From: Jaapia argillacea MUCL 33604
Taxonomy: Eukaryota > Basidiomycota > Agaricomycetes > Jaapiales > Jaapiaceae
Direction of reading: 5' to 3'
NCBI GenBank assembly: GCA_000697665.1
Contig: KL197711.1
Span: 196,104-260,103 of the forward strand
DNA length: 64,000 nucleotides
Numbering within the stretch: the first letter of the stretch is position 1; each line of letters starts with the position of its first letter. Both the position numbers and the translations under genes were made by a program. Under the pieces are notes generated by a model. It saw only the letters and a list, made by a program, of their open reading frames with translations, ran no database searches and was not told the DNA's origin. This document shows, piece after piece, positions 34,017-45,099 of this stretch.

Positions 34017-34468
34017 AGTGGTATGGGAACGATCAAGTGTCCAAGATAGAGAGAGTGGAGTGAAAGACTTGAAGTTGACAAAGCCAACTTAAACTTGATC
34101 AACAGCCTTACGTAAGGTGGCGGGAAACGCTGTGTGTGCACTGTACAGTGACTGGAATAGGTACCAGACCGATGGAAACTGAAGGTTGTACAGCCAATTA
34201 CCCTCCGTTTCAATTCTTGGCCCCAAATGTGAAATTTTTGGGCTGATAATTAGGAAACCTTCTGTCACGGTTTTGAGAACATGGATCGTATTGGGGCTGA
34301 GGAGGGCTGAGGGGTATCTATAAGAGTATGTCGTCCAAAAGGATTCTGAGTGGATTCAAGATATCGACCTTGACCAAAGGAAGACTAGACAGCCAATCAG
34401 GTATACGCACGAGTCTGTAATTCCGATCCACGAACCAGAGGTGTCAAACCAAGGAGCCAACGTGGCTT
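34017..34468. other. Spacer between the F-box pair
   Basis: Promoter side of the intact gene and 3' side of the broken gene. Nothing else recognised. Confidence 0.4.
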
Positions 34469-36127
34469 TCAATAAGCGAACCTTTCCTGGTGGCGAGCTA
34501 TGACGAACACAGGGTGAAGACTGATAACTTCGTCCCATGCCGTGCTCATAGCAATCTCCTCGTCCTCCTCATCCTCCTCGAACTCATCTTCATCCCAAGT
34601 CGATATGATGTTCGCACACGGGAAGACATCTGACAGGAACCCCGCAACGTGCGGTACGGCGTCGATGTCAATGGTCGAATGACCAAAATCTAGCAACTTG
34701 ACATTGCGGTTAATGACTCCTCGTCCTGGGAGACTCTCAGTCATTTTGAACGACGCATGAAGACCCAGATTGATGGTACAAAGATTCGGACAATGAGCCG
34801 CTAACGGAAGGAGCCCCTCCAGTGTCACCAAGGAGTGGTGGGTTGTCCCGAGTTCGAAAGTGTATAGGTGGAGGTAGCATAGACGGGGCCAAGCTAAGAC
34901 CATCTGCTGTAACGACTTACCGTCGAGGCCGGGCCAGTTACTGTTGTCGATGACCACAATATAGAGACTCCTGAGTAAGAGGAGAGGTGCGAGGACCGTG
35001 GAGTAGACGATGTCTTCATCGGAATGCGACAGTTCATCATGGGCTGAGATCATGAGGCTCTGCAAGGACGCTCGACAAGCGGATTGCGATAAAACCATGA
35101 AAAGCTCCCCCAAGCTCCGCCCAGACGGAGGGTTCTGTAGAGTCAAGTTGATTGACTCTAGAGTGCAGCGATGGAGGCATTGTATCAGGGCTGTGCAATT
35201 TGCGAGTTTCGAGGAGACAACGTGAAGATCCAGCAGAGCAGGAAGGACCGCCACTCCATCATGATCCAACGCTTGAACATCTGGAAGAGTCATGTCATCA
35301 TCGGGTAAAATCATTCGGAGGTCTGTCAACTTCGCAAGGGAGGAGAGTTGCAAAAGATCTTGTAATGTGAGCGAGTCGATGCTAATTGAGAGCCGCTGAA
35401 GATAAGTGAGGGTGGGGATGATGGGGATGACAGTCCTCGGCAGGGATGTGGTGTATCGGGTCGGTTCAATTTGGTTGTGAACGGTGAGATGCGAGATAGA
35501 GAGGCCACGAGTTTTCTTGTTCCTGTACGCTAGCAGGCCCCACCAAGAGGGACAGCATGCGCAAACTCGCTCCAAAAAATCCGCTTAGATACGGATAAAT
35601 ATCCTCGGGTAGGACCTTTCCGTGAAGTTCACGGAGACTTGGAAAGAGCGGTACCTCCCTCCTAAAAGAACTCTACTCCCGTATCACGCTGGCATCGGCA
35701 TATGCATCCTCGTAGAGTGACATCGACTCCCCCGGCGGGATGATGCGATCTCTGCCTACGGTTAGAACTTTGACTCGAGGTGCGTAGTAGTCGAACCGCT
35801 CAAAGCCCGAAGGGACCAGAGGTCGACTGAATGACTATGAGAGCAAGCTTAATATCCCTAGTCTGTGATGCAAGGAGGGAATGCACTCACCCATTGTCTC
35901 CAGAACGAAGGGTCCAATTTCCCTCTTACCAAATCGTCAGGCATAATCCGAAGGAGAGGGACCAAGTCTTCCAAAGTATACCAAAGGAGATCCAAAGCAG
36001 GTGCGTGGAAATCTCGGCATGTACACGCTAGTGAAACAAGGCATTTTGCCTCTAGAAAGTAGGTTGTAGATGGAAAGTTTTGGAATATGGTCAACAAGAT
36101 CTCTGGGATTTTTAGGCAGCGGTGCAT
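34469..36127 (-). pseudogene. F-box gene copy with stop and frameshift
   Basis: Tandem copy of 32355-34016. Exon 1, 36127-35891, is intact (MHRCLKIPEILLTIFQNF, CTCRDFHAPALDLLW). A 56-bp GTGAGT...CATAG intron leads into SFSRPLVPSGFERFDYYAPR. Near 35680 the copy reads GAG TAG AGT where the intact gene has GAG TTG ATC, an in-frame stop. Near 35518 one base is missing in AAGAAAACTC compared with AAGAAAGTCTC, shifting the frame. After that the original frame resumes (TVIPIIPTLTYLQRLSISID) and stays open to 34469. Long conserved open frames on both sides of the lesions suggest recent inactivation. Assembly error at one or both sites cannot be ruled out from sequence alone. Confidence 0.75.
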
Positions 36128-36489
36128 GCTGATAAGGGAGTTGTGAAATGTTCAAGATAGCGAGTGGCGGGGAGGGGTGGGGGGTATTCGGTGTGTTCTC
36201 TAGCGATTGAAGCAAGAGCTGGAGGTCGACAAAGTCTCGGTCCTTGGATGATCGACGCACTTACGTAAGAAAGGCGGGGCGTTCTGAAAGAGAACGCGCT
36301 GATAGACTCGGAGAAGACGATCTTGTATATTCTGACTCTCCGAGGCAAGTAGTATACATAGTTAGAACTCAAAACCAATGCCGCTCGAGAGTTAGAGTCT
36401 CATAGGAGACGGCAACCTGAAGAAAATATCAGTCTATATTGTACCGCATACAATCCACCACTCACAGTGTCCCAACCATCCCGCCTCCC
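36128..36489. other. Intergenic region between broken F-box gene and ALG11
   Basis: Promoter side of the F-box copy and 3' side of ALG11. No gene seen. Confidence 0.4.
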
Positions 36490-39400
36490 TCACCCAACCC
36501 ACGCCCCACAAACCCCCTCCCACCCCTTCTCAAACTCCTCCTCCGAAAACCTCTCAACAGCCACCGCCTTTGCCCGTTCCCTCATCGCCCTTTCTTCATC
36601 AGGTGGGAGAGTGAGGATGGTATGGAAAGCGGAGGAGAATGTCTCGGGTGTTGTTGCGTGGTAGCCTGGGTTTGGGTGTTAACGGGAGGCAGGGAAGGAG
36701 GGAAGGAGGGAGGGAGGGAGGAGGAACATACCCGTCGGCTCTCCCTTGTACGGCACCACGATATCAAGCAACGGTCCTCCCGAAGCGTGCGCAACGGGTA
36801 TCACGCCTGCAGCCTAAAACAACAACGATCAGCACCGTCAATCACCAAGATACAAGAGAAGACAAGGCATGAGACAGGGAAACGAAAACACCCTCTCATG
36901 ATAGAGGTCAAATCCGGGAGCCGTACTCCAGGCGGTGCCGTTTAAGGAACACACTCATCAGCCATCTCCCTCCCCTCCATCATTCCGCGTGCCTGAAGCA
37001 AGTACCATCGAACCTCTTCCTCAGCACATCCGAAAGCAAGTATCATAAAGCATCTTCCTCTACCGTCTAGCCTCCCTCCTCCATCATTCGACCTCTTCCT
37101 ACTCCATCACCCCAACCTCTTCCTCCGCCACACGCCACACTCCATCACCCCACACACTCGCCACGCGCCTAACCACCCAAAGAAAAACTCACCATAAATT
37201 CAACGACGTTAATCCCAAAATGCTCATCCACCATCGTGCTCAACCCAATACTCGCCACCGACAAATAATGTAGCACAGTAGAGTACGGTGCGTTTAGTAT
37301 GAACGTCGTTTGGGCCTAGCGTAAGGATGTTAGTGGTGAAGAGCGAGTGATGAAAATCAAAGGAGAGTGCAAGGAGGAAGGAGGAAGGACGAGACGAAAA
37401 CGCACCTCAACACCCAACTCCCTAGCCAACTTCTTCAACCCCTCCACCCTCCCCAAATCAGCTTCATCCCTAGCCCCTCCAACCAAAACTAACTTCACCC
37501 CCTCTTTCCCCTCCCTATACTCGGGATGAGCATCAAGTAAATGAGCAAAAGCGCGTAATTGTGCTGCGTGATCTTTTTCTGGTCTAAGAAAAGTGGGGGA
37601 GGAGGAGGAATGAAGTCAATGGAGATAGAAAAGAGTAGTGAAGGGAAAGACAAGGGTGAAACAAAGCAAAAAGCGAAGTAAAGGGAGATGGAACGCTCGG
37701 TATCCCACTCCGTGCGGGGGTACGTCAACGTCGAAACATGGTGGTCCGAAGCCCACCCATATCACCATCCCTTTCGTTCCATTCGAAAACCAAATCACTT
37801 TGCACAAATAACACCCAACGAAACAAAAGAAACGAAGCCAACAAACGAGGTGGGTGTCACGACACACAAGAAAATTCCAGTGAAAACAAAACACCCCAAA
37901 ACCAAGCTTCTTCACGAACGACACTCCCCTCCGTCGCGAGCTAGAACCCCTCCACGCAGGACTTCCATAGGCCAATAGGGGAGAAACCAAGATTCCACCG
38001 CCGAGGGTAGCACACCACCACCAAGGGTTTTATACCAAAAGAACACAACGCACAACCCAAACCATCAAGAACCCAAAACCACCCAAACGAAACCCAAAAA
38101 ACAAACAAAAAACCCACTCACCTAAATTGAGCAACGCTCAAGATAACCCTCTCTCTCCCTCCCAGCTCATACCCAACCAAATCTTTCGTGTCACAAGGTG
38201 GGTAAACGATCGTCGTTCCCTCTCCCCCTCCCTTCCCTCCCTCCGCCTGCCCTCCCTTCCCTTCCTCTCCCTTCCCCTTCCCACCTTTCGCACCCGCACC
38301 GCCACCCCTTGCCCACCAAAACCCCCCCAACCCCAACTTAACACCCGCCAGCGGCGGCACCCCAAACACCAAATCCATCACCAAATCCTTATGTCCAAGT
38401 ACCGAATCCACATGGTTCTTCGTCCATGTTGAGTTCACCATGTTGAATTGGGAGGAGGAGAGGGAGAGGGAGTAGAGGTACATTATTAGTCTGTAATATC
38501 TGTTGGGGAAGGCGGTGGGGTTAGTTGGGTGGGATGGGTGAGGGAGAAAGAAGGAAGCTATGAATGAAAAAGGAACGGGGAGGAAGCAGGGTGGTAGGTC
38601 CTCCGCCGTTCATAAGATCGAGAGATAAGGTGGGAAGTAACATCCTTCCGTCCCACCCAAGTCAAACCCCATGCAAAGGGAGGGAATCGACAAGGACGAC
38701 GTCTACGTTTTTTGTTTATCACCCCCCAAAGAGGGTGGTGAACAGCAGAGAGCCCGGTGGGAGGTGAACGGCACAGAACCCAAGTGGGCAGTAAACAGCA
38801 AATAACCCGAGTGGGAGGTGAACGGCAAGAACCCAAGTGGGAGGTGAACAGCAAAGAACCCTCGATAAGAACAACAGCCCTCGATAATAGTAACAACCCT
38901 CGACAAGAACAAGAAACCTCGGCAAGAACAACAACCCTCGAACAAAGTGACCTTTGGAAACGACGACAAAACGAAATGTTAGGAGGAAGAACTCGGGTCT
39001 TTTCGAGCTGACGAGGGAGCGAAGTTGGGTTATGACGATAATGAGATGAGGAGATGGATTGGGGGAGATGAGATGGGTTGAAGGAGAAGGGTTGAAAGAC
39101 GAGAAGGATTTAACGAGAGAAGGGTTCAAGGCGAGGTGAAAGATTAAAGAAGACGAGGTGGATGGAACAAGTAGATTTGAAGAGAGGAATTTAACGAATG
39201 AAAAATGAAAGGAAGGCAAACGACGAGAAAGTGAACGAAGGGAGGGAGACGAGAGACGAAAAGGACCGAAAGGGACGATAAACTCGGAGGGAGCGAGAAA
39301 GACCGAAGAGGAGGTGAAAGATTGAACAAGGTGAACAACAAGAACCCGGTGGGAGGTGACCAGCAAGAACCCGAGTGGGAGGAGAAGGATTCAAGGCCAG

Positions 39401-40666
39401 GTGAACGATTCAATGAGACGAGATGGATAGAATAAGTGGATTTGAAGAAAGAGGAATGAAAGGAATGAAAGATAGGACGACAAACGACGAGAAACTGAAC
39501 CAAGGGAAGGAGACGAGAGAAGACAAAACTCAGAGGAGGCGAGAAAGACCGAAGAAGAAGTGAAAGATTGAACAAGGAACGAAAAACAGAAAAACAGACA
39601 AACAGAACAAGAATCACGGGAGGAGAAAAGGGCAAGAGAGAAATACCATCGAGCGAGCGACAGCGAAAAAAGGGGGAGAAAGGCACAACACAAAACACAA
39701 AACACACTCACATCAATTTCCCGAAACTTAACACCCCACTTTTTGTCACACCTTCACTATTTGTTACACCCGCTTTGCGTTCTCGGACGCGAGTGAGCAT
39801 GGAAGTTGATATTGTTGGATAGTGGATGTATGCGCCTGGGGGGTGAGGGTTAATGGGAGGATGGGAGGAGAATACTGCGAGATGACATACCAATGGCGAC
39901 GCCATCATTCTTCGAAGGCCCAATAGTAGGACAAGGTTTCCTAGGACCAAACGGCAGCAGAGGGTACCTCGGCATCGTAGTCAAATACGACACCACAGGG
40001 TAGGTGAACGCATAACCCATAGTATCTACACCCACATCAGCCCACGAATAAAGCAAGTAAGACTTGACGCACCGATAAAGACATCAGGGACTAAACCAGC
40101 CATAGCTTCCCACCCCAGGACCATCGAACCCAAACTCTGACCTAAGAGGGTGAAGCGGGGCCAGGTGGAGTCGTGTACTAGGTGGCGGGAGTGGAGGGGG
40201 ATGAAGGACAGGGTGTTGGGGGAGAGGGGGATTGCGAACCGGGCCTGGGGGGTCTCAGTTGTGGGAGGGGTAAGAAGGGGAGGGGAGGGGACGTACCATA
40301 ACCTTGTCCAAAATCTCTTGTTTGGGGACTAGATCGCCTGTATACACAACACACACAGTTTCTGGCTGAGTCCTCTGGACATAAGCTATAGCAGTCCATA
40401 ACACCCTTTCACCTCCCCCTCCAGCATTACTACACACACCAATCAGCTCAACCCCAGCGAAAGCGAAAGAGGACAGACCAGTAAGGATGGAAGAACCCAA
40501 GTACCTTCCTCCGCCCAACCTCTTCCAAGCCTAAACCTAACTCTTCGAGAAGGGCGATGCGTTTCTGACGTTGTTTGCGTGGCGAGAAGGGCGAGGCGTG
40601 TCGGCGGAGGTGGGACGTGTATAGGAGAAGCAGCGGGATGAACAGCGTTAGCAGTAGGAACGTCAT
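36490..40666 (-). CDS. ALG11: GDP-Man:Man3GlcNAc2-PP-dolichol alpha-1,2-mannosyltransferase
   Basis: Adds the fourth and fifth mannoses to the dolichol-linked oligosaccharide on the cytosolic face of the ER. Ten exons: 40666-40479, 40429-40297, 40244-40073, 40025-39891, 39835-39712, 38499-38122, 37583-37406, 37315-37193, 36813-36732 and 36665-36490. N-terminal membrane anchor ([20 protein letters not shown]), then [91 protein letters not shown] and the donor-binding [20 protein letters not shown] with [13 protein letters not shown]. The gene spans 4.2 kb because three introns are large (1212, 538 and 379 bp) while others are 47-90 bp. Exon 6 carries a Gly/Lys/Glu-rich insert before VYPPCDT. 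Confidence 0.93.
36668..36724 (+). repeat. GGGA/GGAA simple repeat (G-tract cluster) in ALG11 intron
   Basis: At least six runs of three or more G occur on the plus strand, ending in a (GGGA/GGAA)n tract, inside the 66-bp intron 36666-36731. The mRNA-sense strand is therefore an extended CCCT/CCTT pyrimidine tract. The G-rich strand meets the usual pattern for quadruplex formation. Confidence 0.7.
37584..38121 (-). other. 538-bp A/C-rich intron of ALG11
   Basis: Bounded by GTGAGT and TTCTTAG on the minus strand; flanking exons join as SVAQF-R-PEKDH. The plus strand is rich in AAACCC-like runs near 38040-38110. It contains open frames on both strands that I regard as accidental. Confidence 0.7.
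38734..38860 (+). repeat. ~26-bp tandem repeat, about five units
   Basis: Imperfect units built on TGGGAGGTGAACGGCAAGA followed by ACCCAAG. Two further related units appear at about 39332-39385. The array lies inside the long ALG11 intron. Confidence 0.75.
38861..38945 (+). repeat. ~19-bp tandem repeat, about four and a half units
   Basis: Units of the type CTCGATAAGAACAACAGCC, CTCGATAATAGTAACAACC, CTCGACAAGAACAAGAAAC and CTCGGCAAGAACAACAACC follow directly after the 26-bp array. Confidence 0.75.
39134..39577 (+). repeat. Imperfect ~190-bp direct duplication
   Basis: Segments 39134-39330 and 39399-39577 align along their length (shared blocks include AAACGACGAGAAA, GCGAGAAAGACCGAAGA and GTGAAAGATTGAACAAGG). 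The 26-bp repeat family lies between them. This suggests the intron grew by serial duplication. Confidence 0.7.
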
Positions 40667-43195
40667 CCCTGGGGTTTGGGGAGAGCGAAGGGTTAGGTGC
40701 GAGTAGGAGGGGGAGGGACGTGAGGTGTCACGTGATGAATTGACGTGGAGGTGATGTGTTTCCCTTTCTTCTCACTCTACCACTGCTCACACGCATCATT
40801 CCACCTTCTAGACGTACACTACAACTCTCTCATGCAACCTGTTATTGCGATCACAAGCTGGACATAGCGGAAGATTAACAAGGTATCACCAACGTTCCCT
40901 TGTTGTCGTCCACGATGCCTTGCGCGTAGAGATCGGAGAAGGATAGTGGTCATCCTACATCGACGCCCAATCCGATTCCGATTTGTTACCACTAAGTGAA
41001 CCACAATCCACTATAACTCGTCCGATCCTGTCGTTATTTACTAGCTTTGGTATGGATGAACCAGTGTGGGACGTTAATTGGATTACTTATTGACGGACAA
41101 GACAAACCCTTGCGATCACACCGTTGCCCGACCATCATGAAATCAACCTAGGAATGTTAGTGGTCTCATTCATCCTTGTCGCGAAATTATCCTCCCAACC
41201 ACCGATGACAGTCGGTGCTCGACCGTTACCAACCCTGTCCCGCTCGGGTTAGGCCAAGTAATCTCGCTCGAATCATATTCAAGTTCTGCTCTTCCCAACT
41301 CCAGGACACCCACCTCGTTGTACGTATAGGTGTGTAATCACGTCATGAATCCCCCTTCAATCTGCCCAGTTGCGACTCGTAGTCGTAGATGGTTGTTACT
41401 CCCGTTACAAAGTGAAAGGCAAGTACGAAATGCACCCTTCCTTATAAATCAGTGTCTTCAACAATATCAATTCAGGTTAAGATCAAAATGGGACACGAAG
41501 GTCTTGAAATCATTAGTAAGGTACGGACGAGATGAACGGACGAGAAGGTACTCCCAACTTGACCGTGACAAGACACTCAGAGAGGAATCAGAATAACATG
41601 ATGAGATCAAGAGCATGCTGAATGGCTTTCCGTACAGAGTCGGGAGAACGGTTTCGGGGGCTGAGAACGAGGCCAAAGATGCGATTGGTGTAGGGGTACA
41701 CCCATGCAGATATCAAACGGGCTTCAAGCGAGGCAAATTGATATCTAATGCATTGCTGTACGCCTCAGGGTGGTTGGTGTCCAGTTTGTTCGGCGTTGAT
41801 AACTGTTTCACGTCTCAGGAGAGAATGGAGGTCTCGACCTATGTAGTCTCAGTGCAACTGGCAAGGAATCATGAGCACAGTTTACTGAGACCCTTGACAA
41901 CTGAGGAGGAGGAGAGGCGTGTGGGGCATGTGGAATTTCAGCCAAGTGACGAGTAGCTAGGTGAATGTTTGACAGTTCGCAGAGGAATCCAGAGTGTATG
42001 AGAGTAAAAATCGCCTCGCAGTAAAGCCAAAACTGACGGGGGTGTGGTCTCCCGGCCCGGCGTCGGAATGAGTCCAGAGGTCCAGGAGACCGAAGACTCT
42101 GGAGACTCTGTTAGGTCGATTTCTTTGCCCCACTTTTCTTTGTCCTCCTTTGAAACCTCCAGTTGGACCAGCTGCTAGACCTCGTCACCATGTATCCCCA
42201 TCCCACAAAACTAGAAATTATTGCGTGTTGAAGATTGTGTTTGGAGCTTTCGTTGAGGAGTTCACGATGGCTCCTCCTCTCATCGCCCTTCAGCTGCCTA
42301 TAACCGCCGACCTCTTCAACTCTTGGTATCTCTTGTTATGAACCATTCCTTCTCTCGACCACAGTAGCATGGAACTGTGGTATTACGCACTGAGGACCAG
42401 ACGGGTCCATTGGGTCACTTCCTCATGCCAATCTGCGTCGTCCGTCGCACAGCGATGAAATTCGTTTCAGCTTCCCTCACCCTAGTGGACGCCAGGTGGA
42501 GCCAGTGGGAACCCATACGTCGCAACCCACCTCTGTGGAGCTCTTACATTGCCATTTGACCTCCTGAGAAAGCAAACCATCAGGGCTGCGATTGCCGCCG
42601 TTGAATTCGTTGAATACTTGTCTCATCCATCATATCATGGGAGACGGGGTTCGTATTTCGTGCCGTGAGTTGGCTCCAAGGGACGTGAATTGACATCGTG
42701 AGTCCTTTCTTACGACACATGGTGAATCATCTGTACGTAGGGTTTCGTAGCTGAGTGTTCGTTCTACATCCATGGCGGTTTTGGTATCTGACTTATCATT
42801 AGGTCCAGCAGTAGCGTCGATGATACCGTTTCAATCAAAAAAGGTCCGGATTTTCGGAGAATTGGACGGGTGGTGATTATGATCTAGACGAGACCTGCCG
42901 ACGATCCTCCATCCTTCGTTCGACATTCCGAAGAACGTCGTCGGATCTTTTGTCAAGGCACGGTGCCTTGTCGTACACAATACGTTGACTGCACAATCTA
43001 TCACCTCCCTCTCGAACTAGGGAGTAACCACACCTTAACGACTCCTGGTTTCTCCCATGGTATGTTGGCATCCAACTGGTTATCGTTCTGATTGTCAGTG
43101 TCAGAGCTCTAGGGTCGCCACGTATACTGTAGCTCATTCCACGTCCTCTCCACTATCAATGCTTCCGCCGTTCCTGTTCCTCGGGATATAAATAC
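40667..43195. other. Gene-poor region, no supported gene
   Basis: About 2.5 kb. Plus-strand open frames at 41330-41596 and 41615-41956 (88 and 113 codons) have no recognisable domain, signal peptide or splice partner. A frame beginning MAPPLIALQLPITADLF near 42270 is short and unsupported. The right end is the promoter of the 8-Cys peptide at 43414. Confidence 0.35.
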
Positions 43196-43203
43196 GTCGT
43201 GGT
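43196..43203 (+). promoter_or_regulatory. TATA box of 8-Cys peptide copy 2
   Basis: TATAAATA 218 bp upstream of the ATG at 43414. The leader contains a 62-bp intron (43350-43411, GTGAGT...GATAG) that ends 2 nt before the ATG. Confidence 0.6.
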
Positions 43204-43413
43204 CTTGGTGAAGTTCTCTCAAGGAGTTTCCCATCGAACTTCGTGAGTCGTTCAGCTGCTTCGTTTTCCTGCGTCTCACAATTCCCAGTTTCATCAAATC
43301 AAGGTTCCATCACTCTCATCAGTTTTACCCAACATCTTCTTTATCACAAGTGAGTACACCCCCTTCCCAGTCGGCCCAACCTTTACTTATGACATGTGTA
43401 CCGTACGATAGCT

Positions 43414-43662
43414 ATGAAACCCACAACAAGCCTCCTCGCCATCATCCTTGCAGCTGTCACATCCACTTCCGCCTCCATAATATCCCCCCGCCAAATTGCT
43501 CCAGAGTGTCTCATTTTGGACCCGACGACGACATGCGAGTACCCAACTTGCCCACCCGGGTATAAACTTGAAAGTGATTTTGTGTGTCCGGTTGGAGCGA
43601 TGTGTTGTCCCATTGATGTGGTGTTCAAGTGTTGCCCTATTCCTTCGACTACGGGTCCTTAG
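43414..43662 (+). CDS. 8-cysteine small secreted peptide (copy 2)
   Basis: 82 residues. Signal peptide MKPTTSLLAIILAAVTSTSA, then SIISPRQ and a mature part with eight cysteines spaced C-x8-C-x4-C-x11-C-x5-CC-x7-CC. Key segments are CEYPTCPPGYKL, CPVGAMCCP and VVFKCCPIP. An upstream in-frame start (43396) was rejected because it lies in the predicted 5'UTR intron. The next gene, 44518-44793, is a tandem duplicate about 1.1 kb downstream. Function unknown; the conserved pattern and signal peptide argue for a disulphide-bonded secreted peptide, perhaps cleaved after the Arg of the xRQ junction (inference). Confidence 0.78.
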   Translation: MKPTTSLLAIILAAVTSTSASIISPRQIAPECLILDPTTTCEYPTCPPGYKLESDFVCPVGAMCCPIDVVFKCCPIPSTTGP

Positions 43663-44288
43663 GTTGATGTAGTCCAAGCTGCATGTTTAAGGAATTGAAT
43701 GTTCACCGGTTTTGGCACGCGCGTGTGGCTATGCGTGAGAAACTAGGTCCCCTTTCCAAGTCCGATACCAGCCGACACCACTGCTGCTTTGAAATTTCCT
43801 TGATGAACAGTGGCAACAGTTCCATGGTCCAGTCAACAGCACTCTGCTGTCTTGAGCTTGTTCGCTGTTCTCGGTTCTTGGACTGGTTACTTGAGCTTGT
43901 CGGCGGAGCGTCTTAACCATCTGTGAATCTGAACTGTTGGGTTCCATCTGGGACGTTGGCCTTTTCACCACAAGATGTAAACGAGATCGCATCAACTTTC
44001 ACCTGCCCAATAGACGGCCCCGACATTTGAACCTAGGAGAATTGTCGTCGGACAAACGCACTATGCCGTTCAGAGTTCACGATACTCCCATGGGTGGTGC
44101 GCCGAATTCGTTTATGAGGGTCGTCTTATGACAACACAACAGGATGGTTGTCGGTGCTCCAGGGTCGTTTGTATTCAGTTGAATCGGAATGGGAGTCGCC
44201 ACGTATGATCTTCCATAACGTTGCCAAATTCTTTTCGGTGGTTATTGTGGCCTGCGCTCGTCGGTCCTGATGGATGATACCCACGAAT
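43663..44288. other. Spacer within the 8-Cys peptide tandem array
   Basis: 3' flank of copy 2 and promoter of copy 3. Parts reappear downstream of copy 3: TTGGACTGGTTACTTGAGCT here corresponds to CTGGACTGGATACTCGAGCT near 44953. The duplication unit therefore includes flanks. Confidence 0.55.
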
Positions 44289-44294
44289 ATAAAC
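44289..44294 (+). promoter_or_regulatory. TATA box of 8-Cys peptide copy 3
   Basis: TATAAA 229 bp upstream of the ATG at 44518. A 61-bp leader intron (44455-44515, GTAAGC...CCCAG) ends 2 nt before the ATG. Confidence 0.55.
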
Positions 44295-44517
44295 CCGTCG
44301 CTCTGACAGGGAGAAACAAGGGTTTATCGAACTCAAACTCGTGAGTCCATCAGGTCCTATCCTACCTCTTCAGCGAGTTAACAATGATAATCGTTCAGAC
44401 TACCTTGCGTTCCTAACCCTCCTACTTGCTCAATTGTCCATCCTTACCCAACCAGTAAGCCCCCATTCACCATCTGTAACCATACCCTTGTTAACGTTGC
44501 CCGCCCCGTACCCAGTC

Positions 44518-44793
44518 ATGCATATCTTGACCGCCCCCATCGTCCTTCTCCTCACCCTGCTGGCTACCATCACAGCTTCCGAAGCGACAGCTATCGACCT
44601 TACATCCCGCCAGACCGGATGCCTCATCGTTGACCCGATTCCCAACTCGTGCGCGATTCCTACGTGTCCAGCTGGGTATAAGCTCATTAGTGACTTTGCA
44701 TGCCCTGTTGGAGCTATGTGCTGTCCGAAGGGTGTGGTTTTCAAGTGCTGTCCTATCACTGTGCCTCCCGGTGCTCAGATATGTGGCATTTAG
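44518..44793 (+). CDS. 8-cysteine small secreted peptide (copy 3)
   Basis: 91 residues from ATG 44518. Signal peptide MHILTAPIVLLLTLLATITA, a short pro-part ending LTSRQ, and eight conserved cysteines spaced C-x9-C-x4-C-x11-C-x5-CC-x7-CC (CAIPTCPAGYKL, CPVGAMCCP, VVFKCCPIT), with one extra Cys near the C-terminus (QICGI). The start was chosen because the open frame upstream runs through the leader intron. It is closest to copy 2. The promoter block with CTTCCATAACGTTGCCAAAT near 44210 recurs near 45210 in front of the decayed copy. Function unknown. Confidence 0.78.
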   Translation: MHILTAPIVLLLTLLATITASEATAIDLTSRQTGCLIVDPIPNSCAIPTCPAGYKLISDFACPVGAMCCPKGVVFKCCPITVPPGAQICGI

Positions 44794-45099
44794 GAATCGA
44801 TCATTTCTCAGTTCTGACTGAGCTTTGCATGACTGAGCTTTGCGCTGGATACTTGGTCCCTGCTTCCATCTACAACCTTGTGTAGGACTCCAGCGCTTTT
44901 GCACAGATCGAGCATGGACCGCCTTGGGAGCAATGCTAATGATTCTTGAGTTCCTGGACTGGATACTCGAGCTTGCGGCGTAGCTCCTCAACCACCTATG
45001 AATCGGGCTGTTCGGCTTACCATCTAGGGCTACGCGTTTGAATTGACATTGTAGAATAGCAGTATGTCGTTAAGAGTTGAAGATACCATGAATGACAGT

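Larger units (their letters stand above)
38500..39711 (-). other. 1212-bp repeat-filled intron of ALG11
   Basis: Starts GTGAGT and ends CCCAACAG on the minus strand; splicing joins [19 protein letters not shown] without gap compared with the Alg11 family. The content is strongly purine-rich on the plus strand and consists of minisatellite-like arrays plus a diverged long duplication, listed separately. Confidence 0.85.

Noticed and set aside
36439-36945. 168-codon plus-strand frame
   Set aside because: Antisense to ALG11 exons 9 and 10, whose minus-strand protein is clearly conserved.
38734-38945. Array of short direct repeats as a possible CRISPR
   Set aside because: Units are imperfect and contiguous, with no unique spacers, and the genome is eukaryotic. 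It is a minisatellite.
38719-39707. Long minus-strand open frames (215 and 187 codons) in the ALG11 region
   Set aside because: They lie wholly in the 1.2 kb intron, consist of Ser/Phe/Leu/Pro runs produced by purine-rich repeats, and have no domain. The Alg11 sequence is continuous without them.
41330-41956. Two consecutive plus-strand frames of 88 and 113 codons
   Set aside because: No plausible splice joins them into a recognisable protein. Left as unannotated.
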